A DNA stretch of 64,000 bases, from assembly GCF_029504575.1 (NCBI RefSeq), contig NZ_JAQFII010000002.1, positions 62,001-126,000 of the forward strand, read 5' to 3'. Positions 33,218-43,140 of the stretch are shown in pieces. Numbering within the stretch: position 1 is the stretch's first letter; the number at the start of each line of letters is the position of its first letter. The translations under genes and the position numbers were made by a program. Source of the DNA: Streptomyces sp. SPB162 (lineage in GTDB: Bacteria > Actinomycetota > Actinomycetes > Streptomycetales > Streptomycetaceae). The notes beneath the pieces are model-generated. The model had not been told where the DNA came from. It worked only from the letters and a program-made list of their open reading frames with translations, and did no database searches.

Positions 33218-36200
33218 GTGAGATCGAAGCGGATACCCAAGCTGGTCGCGGGCTCGCTCGCGACCAGTCTGATGCTCCTCGGCGGGCCGGTGCTCCGGGC
33301 CGCCGCGGCCGAGCCCACCCCCCACGCGGCGACGTCAAAGACGGCCCGCGCCTCCAGTGGCGGCAGCACGGCCGGAAACCTGAACGACGGCGACCAGTCC
33401 ACCTACTGGGAGGGCAGCGGCAGCGCCCTCCCGCAGTGGGCCCAGGTCGACCTCGGGCGCAGCAGGACCATCGACCAGGTCACCCTGAAGGTCCCCGCGG
33501 GCTGGTCGAGCCGCACCCAGACGCTCGCGGTGCAGGGCAGCGCGGACGGCACGAGTTACGAGACGATCGTCGGCTCCGCCAAGTACGTCTTCGCTCCCGG
33601 CTCCGGCAACGCCGTGAAGATCCGGTTCCCGGCGGCCACCACCCGCTTCGTTCGGGTCGCCGTCACGGCGAACACCGCCAAGGCGGCCGCCCAGATCTCC
33701 GAACTGCAGGTCTCCGAGGCAGCGGCCTCCACCGACAACCTCGCCATCTCCAAGACGATCACGGCGAGCAGCTCCAACGCCCCCTACGTGCCGGGCAACG
33801 CCAACGACAGCGACCAGGCCAGCTACTGGGAGAGCAACAACAACGCCTTTCCGCAGTGGATCCAGGCCGACCTGGGAGCCACCGTCGGGGTGAACCAGCT
33901 GGTGCTGAAGCTGCCGACCGGGTGGGAAACCCGGACGCAGACGCTGTCGGTACAGGGCAGCACCAACGGCTCGACCTTCACCGACATCGCCGCCTCCAAG
34001 GGGTACGTCTTCGATCCGTCCGCCGGCAACACGGTGACGGTGAACTTCAACACGATCAACACCCGGTACGTGCGGCTGAACGTCACCGCCAACACCGCCT
34101 GGCCGGCGGCCCAGCTCTCCGAGTTCGAGCTCTACGGGCCGACGACGGGTGACACGCAGGCGCCCACGGCGCCGGCGGGCCTGGCCTACACCCAGCCGGC
34201 GTCGGGCCAGATCAAACTGACGTGGAACGCCTCGACGGACAACGTCGGCGTCACCGGCTACGACGTGTATGCCAACAATGTGCTGCGCACCAGCGTGGCC
34301 GGAAACGTGCTGACCTACACCGACAGCCAGCCCGACACGGCGACCGTGGCCTACTACGTCAAGGCCAAGGACGCGGCCGGCAACCAGTCGGGCAACAGCA
34401 ACACCGTCACCCGCACGGGCACCGGTGGCGGCGGCTCCAACCTGGCGGTCGGCAAGGCCATCACCGCCTCGTCCACCACCCAGAACTTCGTCGCCGCGAA
34501 CGCGAACGACAACAACGTGGCGACCTACTGGGAGGGCGGCAGCAGCTACCCCGACACGCTGACCGTCGCGCTGGGCTCCAACGCCGACGTCAACTCCGTC
34601 GTGGTGAAGCTCAACCCGGACGGCGCGTGGGCGACGCGTACCCAGACCATCCAGGTCCTCGGACGTGAGCAGAGCTCCTCGTCCCTCACCGGCCTGACCT
34701 CGCCGACCGTCTACACGTTCAACCCCGCCACGGGCAACACGGTGACGATCCCCGTCGCCGGACGGGTCGCGGACGTCCAGCTCAAGATCACGTCGAACTC
34801 CGGCGCGGGCGGCGGCCAGGTAGCCGAGTTCCAGGTGATCGGCACGCCGGCTCCCAACCCGGACCTGACGGTGTCCGCACTCTCCGCCTCGCCCGCCGCA
34901 CCGGTCGAGACCGACCCGATCACGCTCTCCGCGACGGTGAAGAACATCGGCCCCGCGGCCGCGGGCGCGACCAATGTCAACCTCTACCTCGGCACCACGC
35001 TCGCCGGCACCGCGCCGGTCGCCGCCCTCGCGGCCGGGGCGTCGGCCACCGTCTCCGCCACTATCGGCACGCGCACGGCGGGTTCCTACCCGCTGACCGC
35101 CAAGGTCGACGAGGCCAACGCCGTCATCGAGCAGAGCGAGGCGAACAACGCCTTCAGCAGCCCGAGCCCGCTGGTCGTCACCCCGGTGGCCAGCTCCGAC
35201 CTGATCGCGTCGCCCGTCAGCTGGACCCCGGGCAACCCGGCGGCCGGCAACACGGTCACGTTCTCGGTGGCCATCAAGAACCAGGGCACCGTCGCCTCCG
35301 CGAGCGGCGCCCACGGCATCACCCTGACGGTCACGGACACCACGTCCGGCTCCGTCGTCAAGACCCTGACCGGCGCCTACAACGGGACGATCGCGGCCGG
35401 CGCCACCGCCGCCCCGGTCAACCTCGGCACCTGGACGGCGGGCAACGGCAAGTACAGCGTCAAGACCGTCCTGGCCAACGACGCCAACGAGCTGCCGGTC
35501 AAGCAGGCCAACAACACCAGCACCCAGCCGCTCTTCGTCGGACGCGGCGCCAACATGCCGTACGACATGTACGAGGCCGAGGACGGCGTCCTCGGTGGCG
35601 GCGCGGCCGTCGTCGGACCGAACCGGACCGTGGGCGACGTGGCGGGCGAGGCGTCGGGCCGCAAGGCCGTCACGCTGAACTCGACCGGCTCCTCCGTCGA
35701 GTTCACCACCAAGGCCAGCACCAACACCCTGGTCACCCGCTTCTCCATCCCGGACGCCGCGGGCGGCGACGGCATCAACTCCACCCTGGACATCTACGTC
35801 AACGGCACCTTCCTCAAGGCCATCGACCTGACGTCCAAGTACGCCTGGCTGTACGGGAACGAGACCGGTCCCGGCAACTCACCCGGCGCCGGCGGCCCGC
35901 GTCACATCTACGACGAGGCCAACATCCTGCTCGGGACAACCGTCCCGGCCGGATCGAAGATCAAGCTGCAGAAGGACGCCGCCAACACCACGCAGTACGC
36001 GATCGACTTCATCAACCTGGAGCAGGCGACGGTCATCGCCAACCCGGACCCGGCCAAGTACACGGTCCCGGCGGGCGTCACGCACCAGGACGTGCAGAAC
36101 GCGCTCGACAAGGTCCGGATGGACACCACGGGCACCCTGGTCGGCGTCTACCTGCCCCCGGGCGAGTACCAGACGGCGAGCAAGTTCCAGGTGTACGGCA

Positions 36201-37222
36201 AGGCCGTCAAGGTGGTCGGCGCCGGACCCTGGTTCACCCGCTTCAACGCTCCCTCGACCCAGGCCAACACCGACATCGGCTTCCGGGCGGAGGCGTCCGC
36301 GAACGGCTCCTCGTTCTCCGGCTTCGCCTACTTCGGCAACTACACGTCGCGCATCGACGGCCCCGGCAAGGTCTTCGACTTCTCCAACGTCGCCAACATC
36401 ACCATTGACAACGTCTGGAACGAGCACACGGTCTGCCTCTACTGGGGCGCCAACACCGACAACATCACCATCACCAACTCCCGCATCCGTGACACGTTCG
36501 CCGACGGCATCAACATGACGAACGGCTCCACGGACAACCACCTCAACAACATCGAGGCGCGGTCCACCGGTGACGACAGCTTCGCGCTCTTCTCCGCCAT
36601 CGACGCCGGCGGGGCGGACGAGAAGAACAACGTCTTCGAGAACCTGACGTCAATCCTGACCTGGCGCGCCGCCGGTGTCGCGGTCTACGGCGGCTTCGCG
36701 AACACCTTCCGCAACATCTACATCGCCGACACCCTGGTCTACTCGGGCATCACGATCAGCTCGCTGGACTTCGGCTACCCGATGAACGGCTTCGGCACCG
36801 ACCCGACCAACCTGCAGAACATCTCGATCGTGCGGGCCGGCGGGCACTTCTGGGGCAGTCAGGTCTTCCCGGCCATCTGGGTCTTCTCGGCCTCGAAGAT
36901 CTTCCAAGGCATCCGCGTCACGGATGTCGACATCGTGGATCCGACCTACAGCGGCATCATGTTCCAGACGAACTACGTCGGCGGGCAGCCGCAGTTCCCG
37001 GTGAAGGACACCGTCTTCACCAACGTCTCGATCACCGGTGCCCAGAAGAGCGGGGACGCCTTCGACGCCAAGTCCGGCTACGGGATCTGGGCCAACGAAC
37101 TGCCCGAGCCCAACCAGGGCCCGGCGGTGGGCACGGTCACCTTCAACAACCTGCGGATGAGCAACAACTTCCAGAACATCAAGAACACCACCTCGACCTT
37201 CACCATCGTCCAGAACCCGTAA
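33218..37222 (+). CDS. Secreted multidomain GH87 alpha-1,3-glucanase
   Basis: A 1334-residue exported enzyme. GAGG precedes GTG 33218, and a signal peptide ends near AAAAEP (about residue 31). Order: two discoidin-like modules (about 35-170, 175-310), FN3 (about 315-405), a third discoidin module (410-545), two CARDB domains (about 550-655, 660-775), a CBM35/CBM6-like domain starting YEAEDGVLGGG (about 785-945), then the beta-helix (about 950-1334). D1096 (RDTFADGIN) and D1119/D1120 (STGDDSFALFS) have exactly the 23/24-residue spacing of the catalytic Asp1067, 1090 and 1091 reported for GH87 Agl-FH1. It likely hydrolyses alpha-1,3-glucan of fungal walls or biofilms. Annotations as mycodextranase refer to the same family. 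Confidence 0.93.
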   Translation: MRSKRIPKLVAGSLATSLMLLGGPVLRAAAAEPTPHAATSKTARASSGGSTAGNLNDGDQSTYWEGSGSALPQWAQVDLGRSRTIDQVTLKVPAGWSSRTQTLAVQGSADGTSYETIVGSAKYVFAPGSGNAVKIRFPAATTRFVRVAVTANTAKAAAQISELQVSEAAASTDNLAISKTITASSSNAPYVPGNANDSDQASYWESNNNAFPQWIQADLGATVGVNQLVLKLPTGWETRTQTLSVQGSTNGSTFTDIAASKGYVFDPSAGNTVTVNFNTINTRYVRLNVTANTAWPAAQLSEFELYGPTTGDTQAPTAPAGLAYTQPASGQIKLTWNASTDNVGVTGYDVYANNVLRTSVAGNVLTYTDSQPDTATVAYYVKAKDAAGNQSGNSNTVTRTGTGGGGSNLAVGKAITASSTTQNFVAANANDNNVATYWEGGSSYPDTLTVALGSNADVNSVVVKLNPDGAWATRTQTIQVLGREQSSSSLTGLTSPTVYTFNPATGNTVTIPVAGRVADVQLKITSNSGAGGGQVAEFQVIGTPAPNPDLTVSALSASPAAPVETDPITLSATVKNIGPAAAGATNVNLYLGTTLAGTAPVAALAAGASATVSATIGTRTAGSYPLTAKVDEANAVIEQSEANNAFSSPSPLVVTPVASSDLIASPVSWTPGNPAAGNTVTFSVAIKNQGTVASASGAHGITLTVTDTTSGSVVKTLTGAYNGTIAAGATAAPVNLGTWTAGNGKYSVKTVLANDANELPVKQANNTSTQPLFVGRGANMPYDMYEAEDGVLGGGAAVVGPNRTVGDVAGEASGRKAVTLNSTGSSVEFTTKASTNTLVTRFSIPDAAGGDGINSTLDIYVNGTFLKAIDLTSKYAWLYGNETGPGNSPGAGGPRHIYDEANILLGTTVPAGSKIKLQKDAANTTQYAIDFINLEQATVIANPDPAKYTVPAGVTHQDVQNALDKVRMDTTGTLVGVYLPPGEYQTASKFQVYGKAVKVVGAGPWFTRFNAPSTQANTDIGFRAEASANGSSFSGFAYFGNYTSRIDGPGKVFDFSNVANITIDNVWNEHTVCLYWGANTDNITITNSRIRDTFADGINMTNGSTDNHLNNIEARSTGDDSFALFSAIDAGGADEKNNVFENLTSILTWRAAGVAVYGGFANTFRNIYIADTLVYSGITISSLDFGYPMNGFGTDPTNLQNISIVRAGGHFWGSQVFPAIWVFSASKIFQGIRVTDVDIVDPTYSGIMFQTNYVGGQPQFPVKDTVFTNVSITGAQKSGDAFDAKSGYGIWANELPEPNQGPAVGTVTFNNLRMSNNFQNIKNTTSTFTIVQNP

Positions 37223-37245
37223 GGAGCGGATGGCCCCACAGTTGG

Positions 37246-37291
37246 ACGCGCGTGCCGCCGGGAACCCTGACTCTCCCGGCGGCACGCGCGT
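37246..37291. terminator. 18-bp perfect stem terminator after GH87
   Basis: ACGCGCGTGCCGCCGGGA pairs perfectly with TCCCGGCGGCACGCGCGT across a 10-base loop, 24 bases after the GH87 stop codon. Confidence 0.9.
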
Positions 37292-37300
37292 TCGTGTGGG

Positions 37301-37368
37301 TACTCAGCAGGATCCGGTGCTCAGAGGGATTCGGTGCTCAGAGGGATGGGGCGCTCAGAGCGATTCGA
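37301..37368. repeat. Four 17-bp tandem repeats covering the DUF6227 gene 3' end
   Basis: Exact 17-base phase: copies begin at 37301, 37318, 37335 and 37352 with consensus TGCTCAGAGGGATTCGG. TCA (TGA on the gene strand) recurs at 37304, 37321, 37338 and 37355, the last being the true stop codon. The duplicated piece is the codons for ESL plus stop. Confidence 0.85.
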
Positions 37369-38134
37369 GGAGCCGATCCGCCGCGTCGCGGGCGGTGTCC
37401 TGGCGGTCGTAGACCTCGCAGACGGGGTGGCGGTCCGGGGTCATGGAGTGGTCCACCTCCCAGAGGCTGACCTCCTCGCCGCCCGGGAGCAGGAACGCGT
37501 GTTCGTACAGGGTCCAGCCGGCGCAGCGCTCGTCGACCGTCCTGCTGTTGCTGCCGGCGAAGGCTATGTCGTGGCCGACGGCGGAGAGCACCCGCAGGCG
37601 GATCGCTTCACCCGGGAGGTCGGGGTTGACCGCCCGGCGCAGCAGCCGCATGGCGTGATCGGCGGAGTCGGCCGCCTCGTACCTGCGGCGGCGGCCCGCG
37701 GCCGAGGGGGCGACGTACAGATCGAGCCGGTGCTCCGGCAGGTTTCCGAGGGCGGTGCTGTGTTCCAGGTCGCCGAACCGGATGTCCACCTCCAGCTCGG
37801 CCGCGAGCAGGGCCGGCTCGTCCGCGTAGATCTCGTGCACCAGGTGGGCGCGGGGACCGGTGTCGTGCTCCAGTTCCCACAGGACCGGGGTCGTGCCGTC
37901 CGGCAGCAGGAAGACATGGCGCAGGGTGCGGCGGCCGAGGACGCGGCCGGGCTCCCTGCCGTAGCGGTTCGAGACCAGCTCGGTGCGGTGCACGATGGCG
38001 GTGCGCAGCCGCGCGAGCAGCGTCGCGGCGATGGGCGCCGGTCGGCCCGCCCGGGCCAGTAACCCGTTCAGGTGGTCGGACGAGGTCCGGTCGTTGAAGT
38101 CGTCTCGCGCCATGATGGGTTCCGGGTACGTCAT
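37355..38134 (-). CDS. DUF6227-family protein
   Basis: A 259-residue cytoplasmic protein typical of Streptomyces. It starts MTYPEPIMARDDF, with GAGGG 5 bases before ATG 38134; ATG 38113 is an in-frame alternative. Two copies of one motif are present: HVFLLPDGTTPVLWELEHD near residue 75 and HAFLLPGGEEVSLWEVDHS near 220, each followed by a (H/C)EIYxDE-type strand, so the protein arose by internal duplication. It is rich in Arg and Leu with no catalytic signature. The family function is unknown. Confidence 0.75.
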   Translation of the reverse strand: MTYPEPIMARDDFNDRTSSDHLNGLLARAGRPAPIAATLLARLRTAIVHRTELVSNRYGREPGRVLGRRTLRHVFLLPDGTTPVLWELEHDTGPRAHLVHEIYADEPALLAAELEVDIRFGDLEHSTALGNLPEHRLDLYVAPSAAGRRRRYEAADSADHAMRLLRRAVNPDLPGEAIRLRVLSAVGHDIAFAGSNSRTVDERCAGWTLYEHAFLLPGGEEVSLWEVDHSMTPDRHPVCEVYDRQDTARDAADRLLESL

Positions 38135-38347
38135 GTGGCCCTCTTGATGATCACGTCCCTGCCGTTGAGGCGCTCAGAGTAGTGGTCCGGGCACACTCTG
38201 TGCCAGGGGTCGTGCGGTGTTCGTTCGACTGGGCCGATCGTGGCCCGTCGCGGGCGCGCGGGTGGTTCTGCCGCCATCGCGATTAGGCCGAGAGGTGAGC
38301 GGATAGAGCGGATGAGATCACCCACGGTTCACAGGTGAAGGAGTGCC

Positions 38348-39601
38348 ATGACGGACGGGGCGGGCGGACGGATCACGGACGTTCAGGGGGCGGCGGAGCC
38401 CGGTGGCGTCGCCGGTGCCGACGTGGCCGAGAACGGGGCCCGGCGGCGTCTGCTGCCGTGGAAGCACCGGCGGGACCTCTCGCCCGCTCAGCTGCGCCGG
38501 AGACAGGCCCTCACCCGGGGCGGCCTCGCCGTCACGCTGGTGTGTGTCGGCACGGTGGGCTGGTCGGTGGGGCAGGCCCTCACCTACCCGGGCAAGGACA
38601 GCGTGATGGCGCGGCTGGCCGAATGGAGCCGCGACCACCGACTGGGCGTGGTGGTCGACAAGCTGGAGGACCTCCAGTACCAGCTCGACCCACCGGAGGT
38701 GGGCGGCACCCTGCCGCCCGACGCGCTGGCCCGGATGAACGCGGTCGCTCCCGCCATCGTCCACCAGTCGGAAGAAGTGCCGCTGCGCGAGCCGATGGAG
38801 CCCGTCGTCAGTCCCGGGCTGCCGGGCGAGGGCGTCTGGCGTCCGGTGGCGAGCTCCCACGGCCTGCCGATCGTGCAGGCGACCTACGTACGGCCCGACA
38901 GCGCGCACACGTCCTACCAGGCGGCGATCGCGTGGATCAGCACGAAGCACGCGCGCTTCCAGCTCCACCCGGGCTTCCGCGAGCCGGGCGGCACCTTCTC
39001 CGTGCCCCCGACCATTCCCGAAGGCCGGCGAACCGGGCTCGTCGCGACCTGGAACGGCGGATTCCGGGTTACCGACGGCGGGTCGAACGGCGGCTTCTAC
39101 CTCGACGGGCGGACCGCCGGTGAGCTGCGGCCCGGCGCCGCTTCCGAGGTCTTCTACCGCGACGGGTCGTTCGAAATCGGCGTGTGGGGCCGCGACGTCG
39201 GTATGACGCCGGACGTCGTCGGCGTCCGGCAGTGCCTGGAGCTGATGGTCGACGGCGGCAGCGTCGTACCGGACATCGGGGACGACTCCAAGTGGGGCGT
39301 CACCGACCAGAGCAAGATGTACGTGGAGCGCTCCGGCGTCGGGGTCACCGCCTCCGGCGACGTCATCATGGTCGTCGGACAGGCGCTTACCGCCCGAACC
39401 CTGGCGGACCTGATGCAGCGGGCCGGCGCGGTCCGTGCCATGCCGCTGGACATGAACCGCGCCTGGCCCTCCTTCATGGCCTACGACGGCAGCCGTGACC
39501 CCGCCAACCCCACGCCGACCAACCTCCTCGACTTCGAGAACCCGGCCGACCGCTACTACGTCAAGGCGACACGCGACTTCGTGGCCGTCTACGGCAGGTA
39601 G
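38348..39601 (+). CDS. Membrane-anchored phosphodiester glycosidase (NAGPA-like) family protein
   Basis: A 417-residue protein. AAGGAG precedes ATG 38348. A basic cytoplasmic tail (about 1-55) is followed by one membrane helix ([19 protein letters not shown]), so the bulk is extracellular. The C-terminal half has the NAGPA/DUF2233 pattern: [61 protein letters not shown]. Family members include the enzyme that uncovers mannose-6-phosphate and bacterial exopolysaccharide-linked phosphodiester glycosidases. The substrate here is unknown. It is convergent with the GH1 gene, with only 8 bases between the stops. Confidence 0.7.
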   Translation: MTDGAGGRITDVQGAAEPGGVAGADVAENGARRRLLPWKHRRDLSPAQLRRRQALTRGGLAVTLVCVGTVGWSVGQALTYPGKDSVMARLAEWSRDHRLGVVVDKLEDLQYQLDPPEVGGTLPPDALARMNAVAPAIVHQSEEVPLREPMEPVVSPGLPGEGVWRPVASSHGLPIVQATYVRPDSAHTSYQAAIAWISTKHARFQLHPGFREPGGTFSVPPTIPEGRRTGLVATWNGGFRVTDGGSNGGFYLDGRTAGELRPGAASEVFYRDGSFEIGVWGRDVGMTPDVVGVRQCLELMVDGGSVVPDIGDDSKWGVTDQSKMYVERSGVGVTASGDVIMVVGQALTARTLADLMQRAGAVRAMPLDMNRAWPSFMAYDGSRDPANPTPTNLLDFENPADRYYVKATRDFVAVYGR

Positions 39602-39609
39602 CGTCCGGC

Positions 39610-41026
39610 CTACGCCAAGGAGTCCCCGGCCCGCAGGCCGCCGGCGCGGATGACGTCGGCGTACCACCGCGCGCTGTCCTTCAGGGTGCGCTGCTGGCTG
39701 GCGAAGTCGACATGGATCATGCCGAAACGCTTGCTGTACCCGTACGCCCACTCGAAGTTGTCCAGCAGCGACCAGAGGAAGAAGCCGCGGACGTCCGCGC
39801 CCTCCGCGATGGCCCGGTGGACGGCGGCGAGGTGGGAGCCGAGGTAGGCGATGCGCTCGGGGTCGTGGACGTCGCCCGACGGATCGCGGTAGTCGTCGTA
39901 CGCGGCGCCGTTCTCCGTGATGAGCAGGGGGAAGTCGGGCAGTTCGGCCCGGAGCCGGGTGAGGATCTCGTACAGCCCGCTCGCGTCCACCGGCCAGTCC
40001 ATCGCGGTGGCGCGGGCCGGGGGCGGCCACGAACCGGGCGTGCTGCTCGGCCCCCGGCCAGGCCGACGGGATGGCGCTGGTCCCGGCGGCGACGACGGTG
40101 GGGGTGTAGTAGTTCAGGCCGAGCGAGTCGATCGGCCGGGAGATCGCGGCCAGGTCGCCGTCGCGCACGAAGTGCCAGTCGGTGAGCGACGAGGTGTCGT
40201 TGATCAGGTCCTGGGGGTACCGGCCGTGGAACACCGGGTCGAGGAAGACCCGGTTCGCGAGCGCGTCGATCCGGCGCGCGGCGTCCAGATCGGCGGGCGA
40301 TCGGGTCAGCGGCCGGACCGCGGCGAGGTTGAGCGTGAGGGAGACCTCGGCCGTCGACGGCAGCAGGTCCCGCAGCACGCCGACGGCCCGGCCGTGGGCG
40401 AGGTTCAGGTGGTGCGCGGCCCGCAGCGCGGCGGTGGGCTCGGCGCGGCCCGGCGCGTGCACCCCCTCCGCGTACCCCAGGAAGGCGCTGCACCACGGCT
40501 CGTTGAGCGTCGTCCAGGTCGGTACCCGGTCGCCGAGGGCGCCGGCGACGATCGCCGCGTAGTCGGCGAACCGGTCGGCGGTCTCGCGGACCGGCCAGCC
40601 GCCCGCGTCCTCCAGCTCCTGCGGCAGGTCCCAGTGGTAGAGCGTCAGGACGGGCCGGATACCCCGGTTCAGCAACTCGTCGACCAGCGAGCGGTAGAAG
40701 TCCAGCCCCTTCTGCAGGGCGGGGCCGCGCCCGGTGGGCTGGACGCGCGGCCAGGACACGGACAGCCGGTAGTCGGTCAGGCCGAGTTCTGACATCAGGG
40801 CGACGTCCTCGGGCATCCGGTGGAAGTGGTCGGCGGCGATATCACCGGTGTCGCCGTTGCGGACCTTGCCCGGGGTGTGGCTGAAGGTGTCCCAGATGGA
40901 CGGGGTGCGGCCGTCCTCCCGGGCGGCGCCCTCGATCTGGTAGGCGGCGGTGGCCGCGCCCCAGCGGAAGCCCGGAGGGAAGGTGAGTGCGGTGGCGGCT
41001 TCCGGGCGCGCGTCGATGGCGGTCAT
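39610..41026 (-). pseudogene. GH1 beta-glucosidase, single-base frameshift
   Basis: A cytoplasmic family 1 enzyme in two frames. The first part starts [20 protein letters not shown] and has [21 protein letters not shown] and acid/base E176 in [11 protein letters not shown]. The second has nucleophile Glu in [15 protein letters not shown] and [20 protein letters not shown]. Removing one base near 40009-40011 gives [16 protein letters not shown] and a normal protein of about 471 residues. It ends the four-gene cluster behind CebEFG-like importer genes, the place of bglC in Streptomyces, so it likely splits imported cellobiose or cello-oligosaccharides. Single indel: probable sequencing error. 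Confidence 0.9.
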
Positions 41027-41101
41027 CAGGAAAGGCTCCCAACACGGTCGTGAGGATTCGGAGTGGTGGCGCGGGGCGGAGCGGGGGGAGGAACGGACGG
41101 C

Positions 41102-42028
41102 TCACCCCTTGACAGCGCCGTGCATGATGCCGCCGACGATCTGCCGGCCCAGGAGCCCGAAGACCAGCAGGACGGGCAGGGTGCCCAGCAGCGTGCCGGC
41201 CATGATCACCGACTGGTCGTGCACGTATCCGCCGCCCAGTTGGCGCAGTGCGACCTGCACGGTGGGCTCCTGCGAGGTGAGCGCGATGACCGGCCAGAAG
41301 AACTCGTTCCAAGAGGCCATGAAGGTCAGCATGCCGAGCACCGCCATGCCGGGCCGGGCGATGGGCACCACGATGCTCCAGAAGATCCGCGCGGTGGACG
41401 CGCCGTCCACCCTGCCCGCCTCGATGAGCTCGTCGGGCAGCGCCTGCACCAGGTACTGCCGCATGAAGAACACGCCGAAGGCCGAGACGAGGCCGGGCAG
41501 GATCACCGCTTGCAGCTGGTTGATCCAGTGCAGCTTGGCGATCAGCATGAACAGCGGGATGACGCCCAGCTGCGGCGGGATCATCATCGTGCCGACGGTG
41601 ATCGCCAGCAGCGGGTTGCGGCCCCGGAAGCGCAGCTTGGCGAAGGCGAATCCGGCGAGCGTGGAGCACAGCACGGTACCGACGGTCACCGAGCCCGACA
41701 CGATGAAGGAGTTGAGCAGCGCCTTGCCGATGTCCGCCTGCTCCAGCACCTGCTGGAAGTTGTGCGTCAGGTTCGGGCCCGGCAGCAGCGACGGCGGGCT
41801 CTGCGCCAGTTCGGCGTTGGACCGGGTCGCCGCGACGATGGTCCAGTAGAAGGGGAACGCGGACAGCAGCGCGGCGACGATGAGGATCGCGTAGGCGAGC
41901 CGGCCCGCGTGGTGCTGGCGGCCGGCGCCGGTGGCCCGGCGGCGTACCTTCCCGTGCCGTCCGGTAGCCGGGCGGTCCTGGTCGTCCTCGGCGCCTGAGC
42001 GCGGCGCGGACGTGGTGAGCGAGGTCAT
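41102..42028 (-). CDS. Oligosaccharide ABC permease 2 (CebG-like)
   Basis: A 308-residue MalG-type permease with six membrane helices (LAYAILIVAALLSAFPFYWT first, EFFWPVIALTSQEPTVQVAL near the end). The cytoplasmic EAA loop reads ELIEAGRVDGASTARIFWSIVVP, the contact for the ATPase. An ATGA overlap at 42025-42028 couples it to the first permease. No ATPase gene is present; Streptomyces CebEFG uses the shared MsiK ATPase encoded elsewhere, which fits. It passes cellobiose/cellotriose-type sugars if the CebE assignment holds. Confidence 0.9.
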   Translation of the reverse strand: MTSLTTSAPRSGAEDDQDRPATGRHGKVRRRATGAGRQHHAGRLAYAILIVAALLSAFPFYWTIVAATRSNAELAQSPPSLLPGPNLTHNFQQVLEQADIGKALLNSFIVSGSVTVGTVLCSTLAGFAFAKLRFRGRNPLLAITVGTMMIPPQLGVIPLFMLIAKLHWINQLQAVILPGLVSAFGVFFMRQYLVQALPDELIEAGRVDGASTARIFWSIVVPIARPGMAVLGMLTFMASWNEFFWPVIALTSQEPTVQVALRQLGGGYVHDQSVIMAGTLLGTLPVLLVFGLLGRQIVGGIMHGAVKG

Positions 42029-42987
42029 CGGACGGCCTCCTGACGGGTACGCCGACGGGCGACGGCGGCGTTGGCGCCGACGAGCAGCACGATCAGGACG
42101 AACATGATCCAGGCGATGGCGGCGGCGCGGCCGAGGTGGAAGTAGCCCCAGCCCTGCTCGTACATATAGAGGCCCAGGGTCTGGTACTGGTGCGAGATGC
42201 CGCCGGAGATGCTGCCCTCGAAGAGCAGCGGCTCACCGAACAGCTGTGTCGCGCCGATCGTCGAGACGACGACGGTGAACAGGATGGTCGGACGCAGGCC
42301 CGGCAGCGTCACGTGCAGGAACTGCCGCCAGCGGGACGCCCCGTCGATCTGCGCCGCCTCGTACAACTCACCGGGGATGGACTGCATGCCCGCGAGGTAG
42401 ATGAGCGCGTTGTACCCGGTCCAGCGCCAGGTGACGATGGTGGAGACCGCGATCTGCGAGGCCACCGTGCCGGACTGCCAGTCCACCGGTGAGAAGCCGA
42501 CCAGTCCGAGGACCCAGTTGATCAGGCCGAAGTCGCGGCCGAAGAGCTGGGCGAAGACCAGCGTCGCCGCCGCGACGGAGGTCGCGTACGGCAGCAGCAC
42601 CGCGACCCGCAGGAACGTGCGGCCGCGCAGCTTGTAGTTGAGCAGGTGGGCCAGGCCCAGGGCCATCAGCAGCTGCGGCACAGTGGACAGGACACCGATG
42701 CTGAACGTGTTGCGCAGCGCCGTCCAGAAGTAGCTGTCGCTCAGCAGCGCGGTGTAGTTGTCGAGCCCGCGCCACTCCATCTGGTCCGGGGTCTGCAGCT
42801 CGACCCGGTACAGCGAGACGTACGCGGTGTAGATCAGCGGGAAGAGCCCGAAGGCGACGAAGAGCGTGAAGAACGGGGCTGTGTAGGCGTACGGCGACAT
42901 CCGGCGCAGCAGCCGGGTGCGGCGCTCGGCGCGGAGCCGTGGCGGGGGCGCCGTCCGGGCGGGCGGCGTGGTGACGGACACGGTCAT
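42025..42987 (-). CDS. Oligosaccharide ABC permease 1 (CebF-like)
   Basis: A 320-residue MalF-type permease. Six helices begin after a basic N-terminal tail (YAYTAPFFTLFVAFGLFPLI), and the EAA loop is ELYEAAQIDGASRWRQFLHVTLPG. It follows the binding-protein gene with a 153-base gap and overlaps the second permease. It pairs with CebG-like permease 2 to form the channel. Confidence 0.9.
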   Translation of the reverse strand: MTVSVTTPPARTAPPPRLRAERRTRLLRRMSPYAYTAPFFTLFVAFGLFPLIYTAYVSLYRVELQTPDQMEWRGLDNYTALLSDSYFWTALRNTFSIGVLSTVPQLLMALGLAHLLNYKLRGRTFLRVAVLLPYATSVAAATLVFAQLFGRDFGLINWVLGLVGFSPVDWQSGTVASQIAVSTIVTWRWTGYNALIYLAGMQSIPGELYEAAQIDGASRWRQFLHVTLPGLRPTILFTVVVSTIGATQLFGEPLLFEGSISGGISHQYQTLGLYMYEQGWGYFHLGRAAAIAWIMFVLIVLLVGANAAVARRRTRQEAVR

Positions 42988-43140
42988 GTGCCAGGCCTTC
43001 GTATCGGGGAACGGTGCTGAGGTACGTGTCGAACCGGTCGTACGGGAAGCGGGTGGCGACGTGGGGCAGCTGGTGCGCCGGGTCCGGGCGCGGCGGGGAG
43101 GTTCAGGCGTCCGGACCCGGCACCATCAGGCCGGCCCCGG

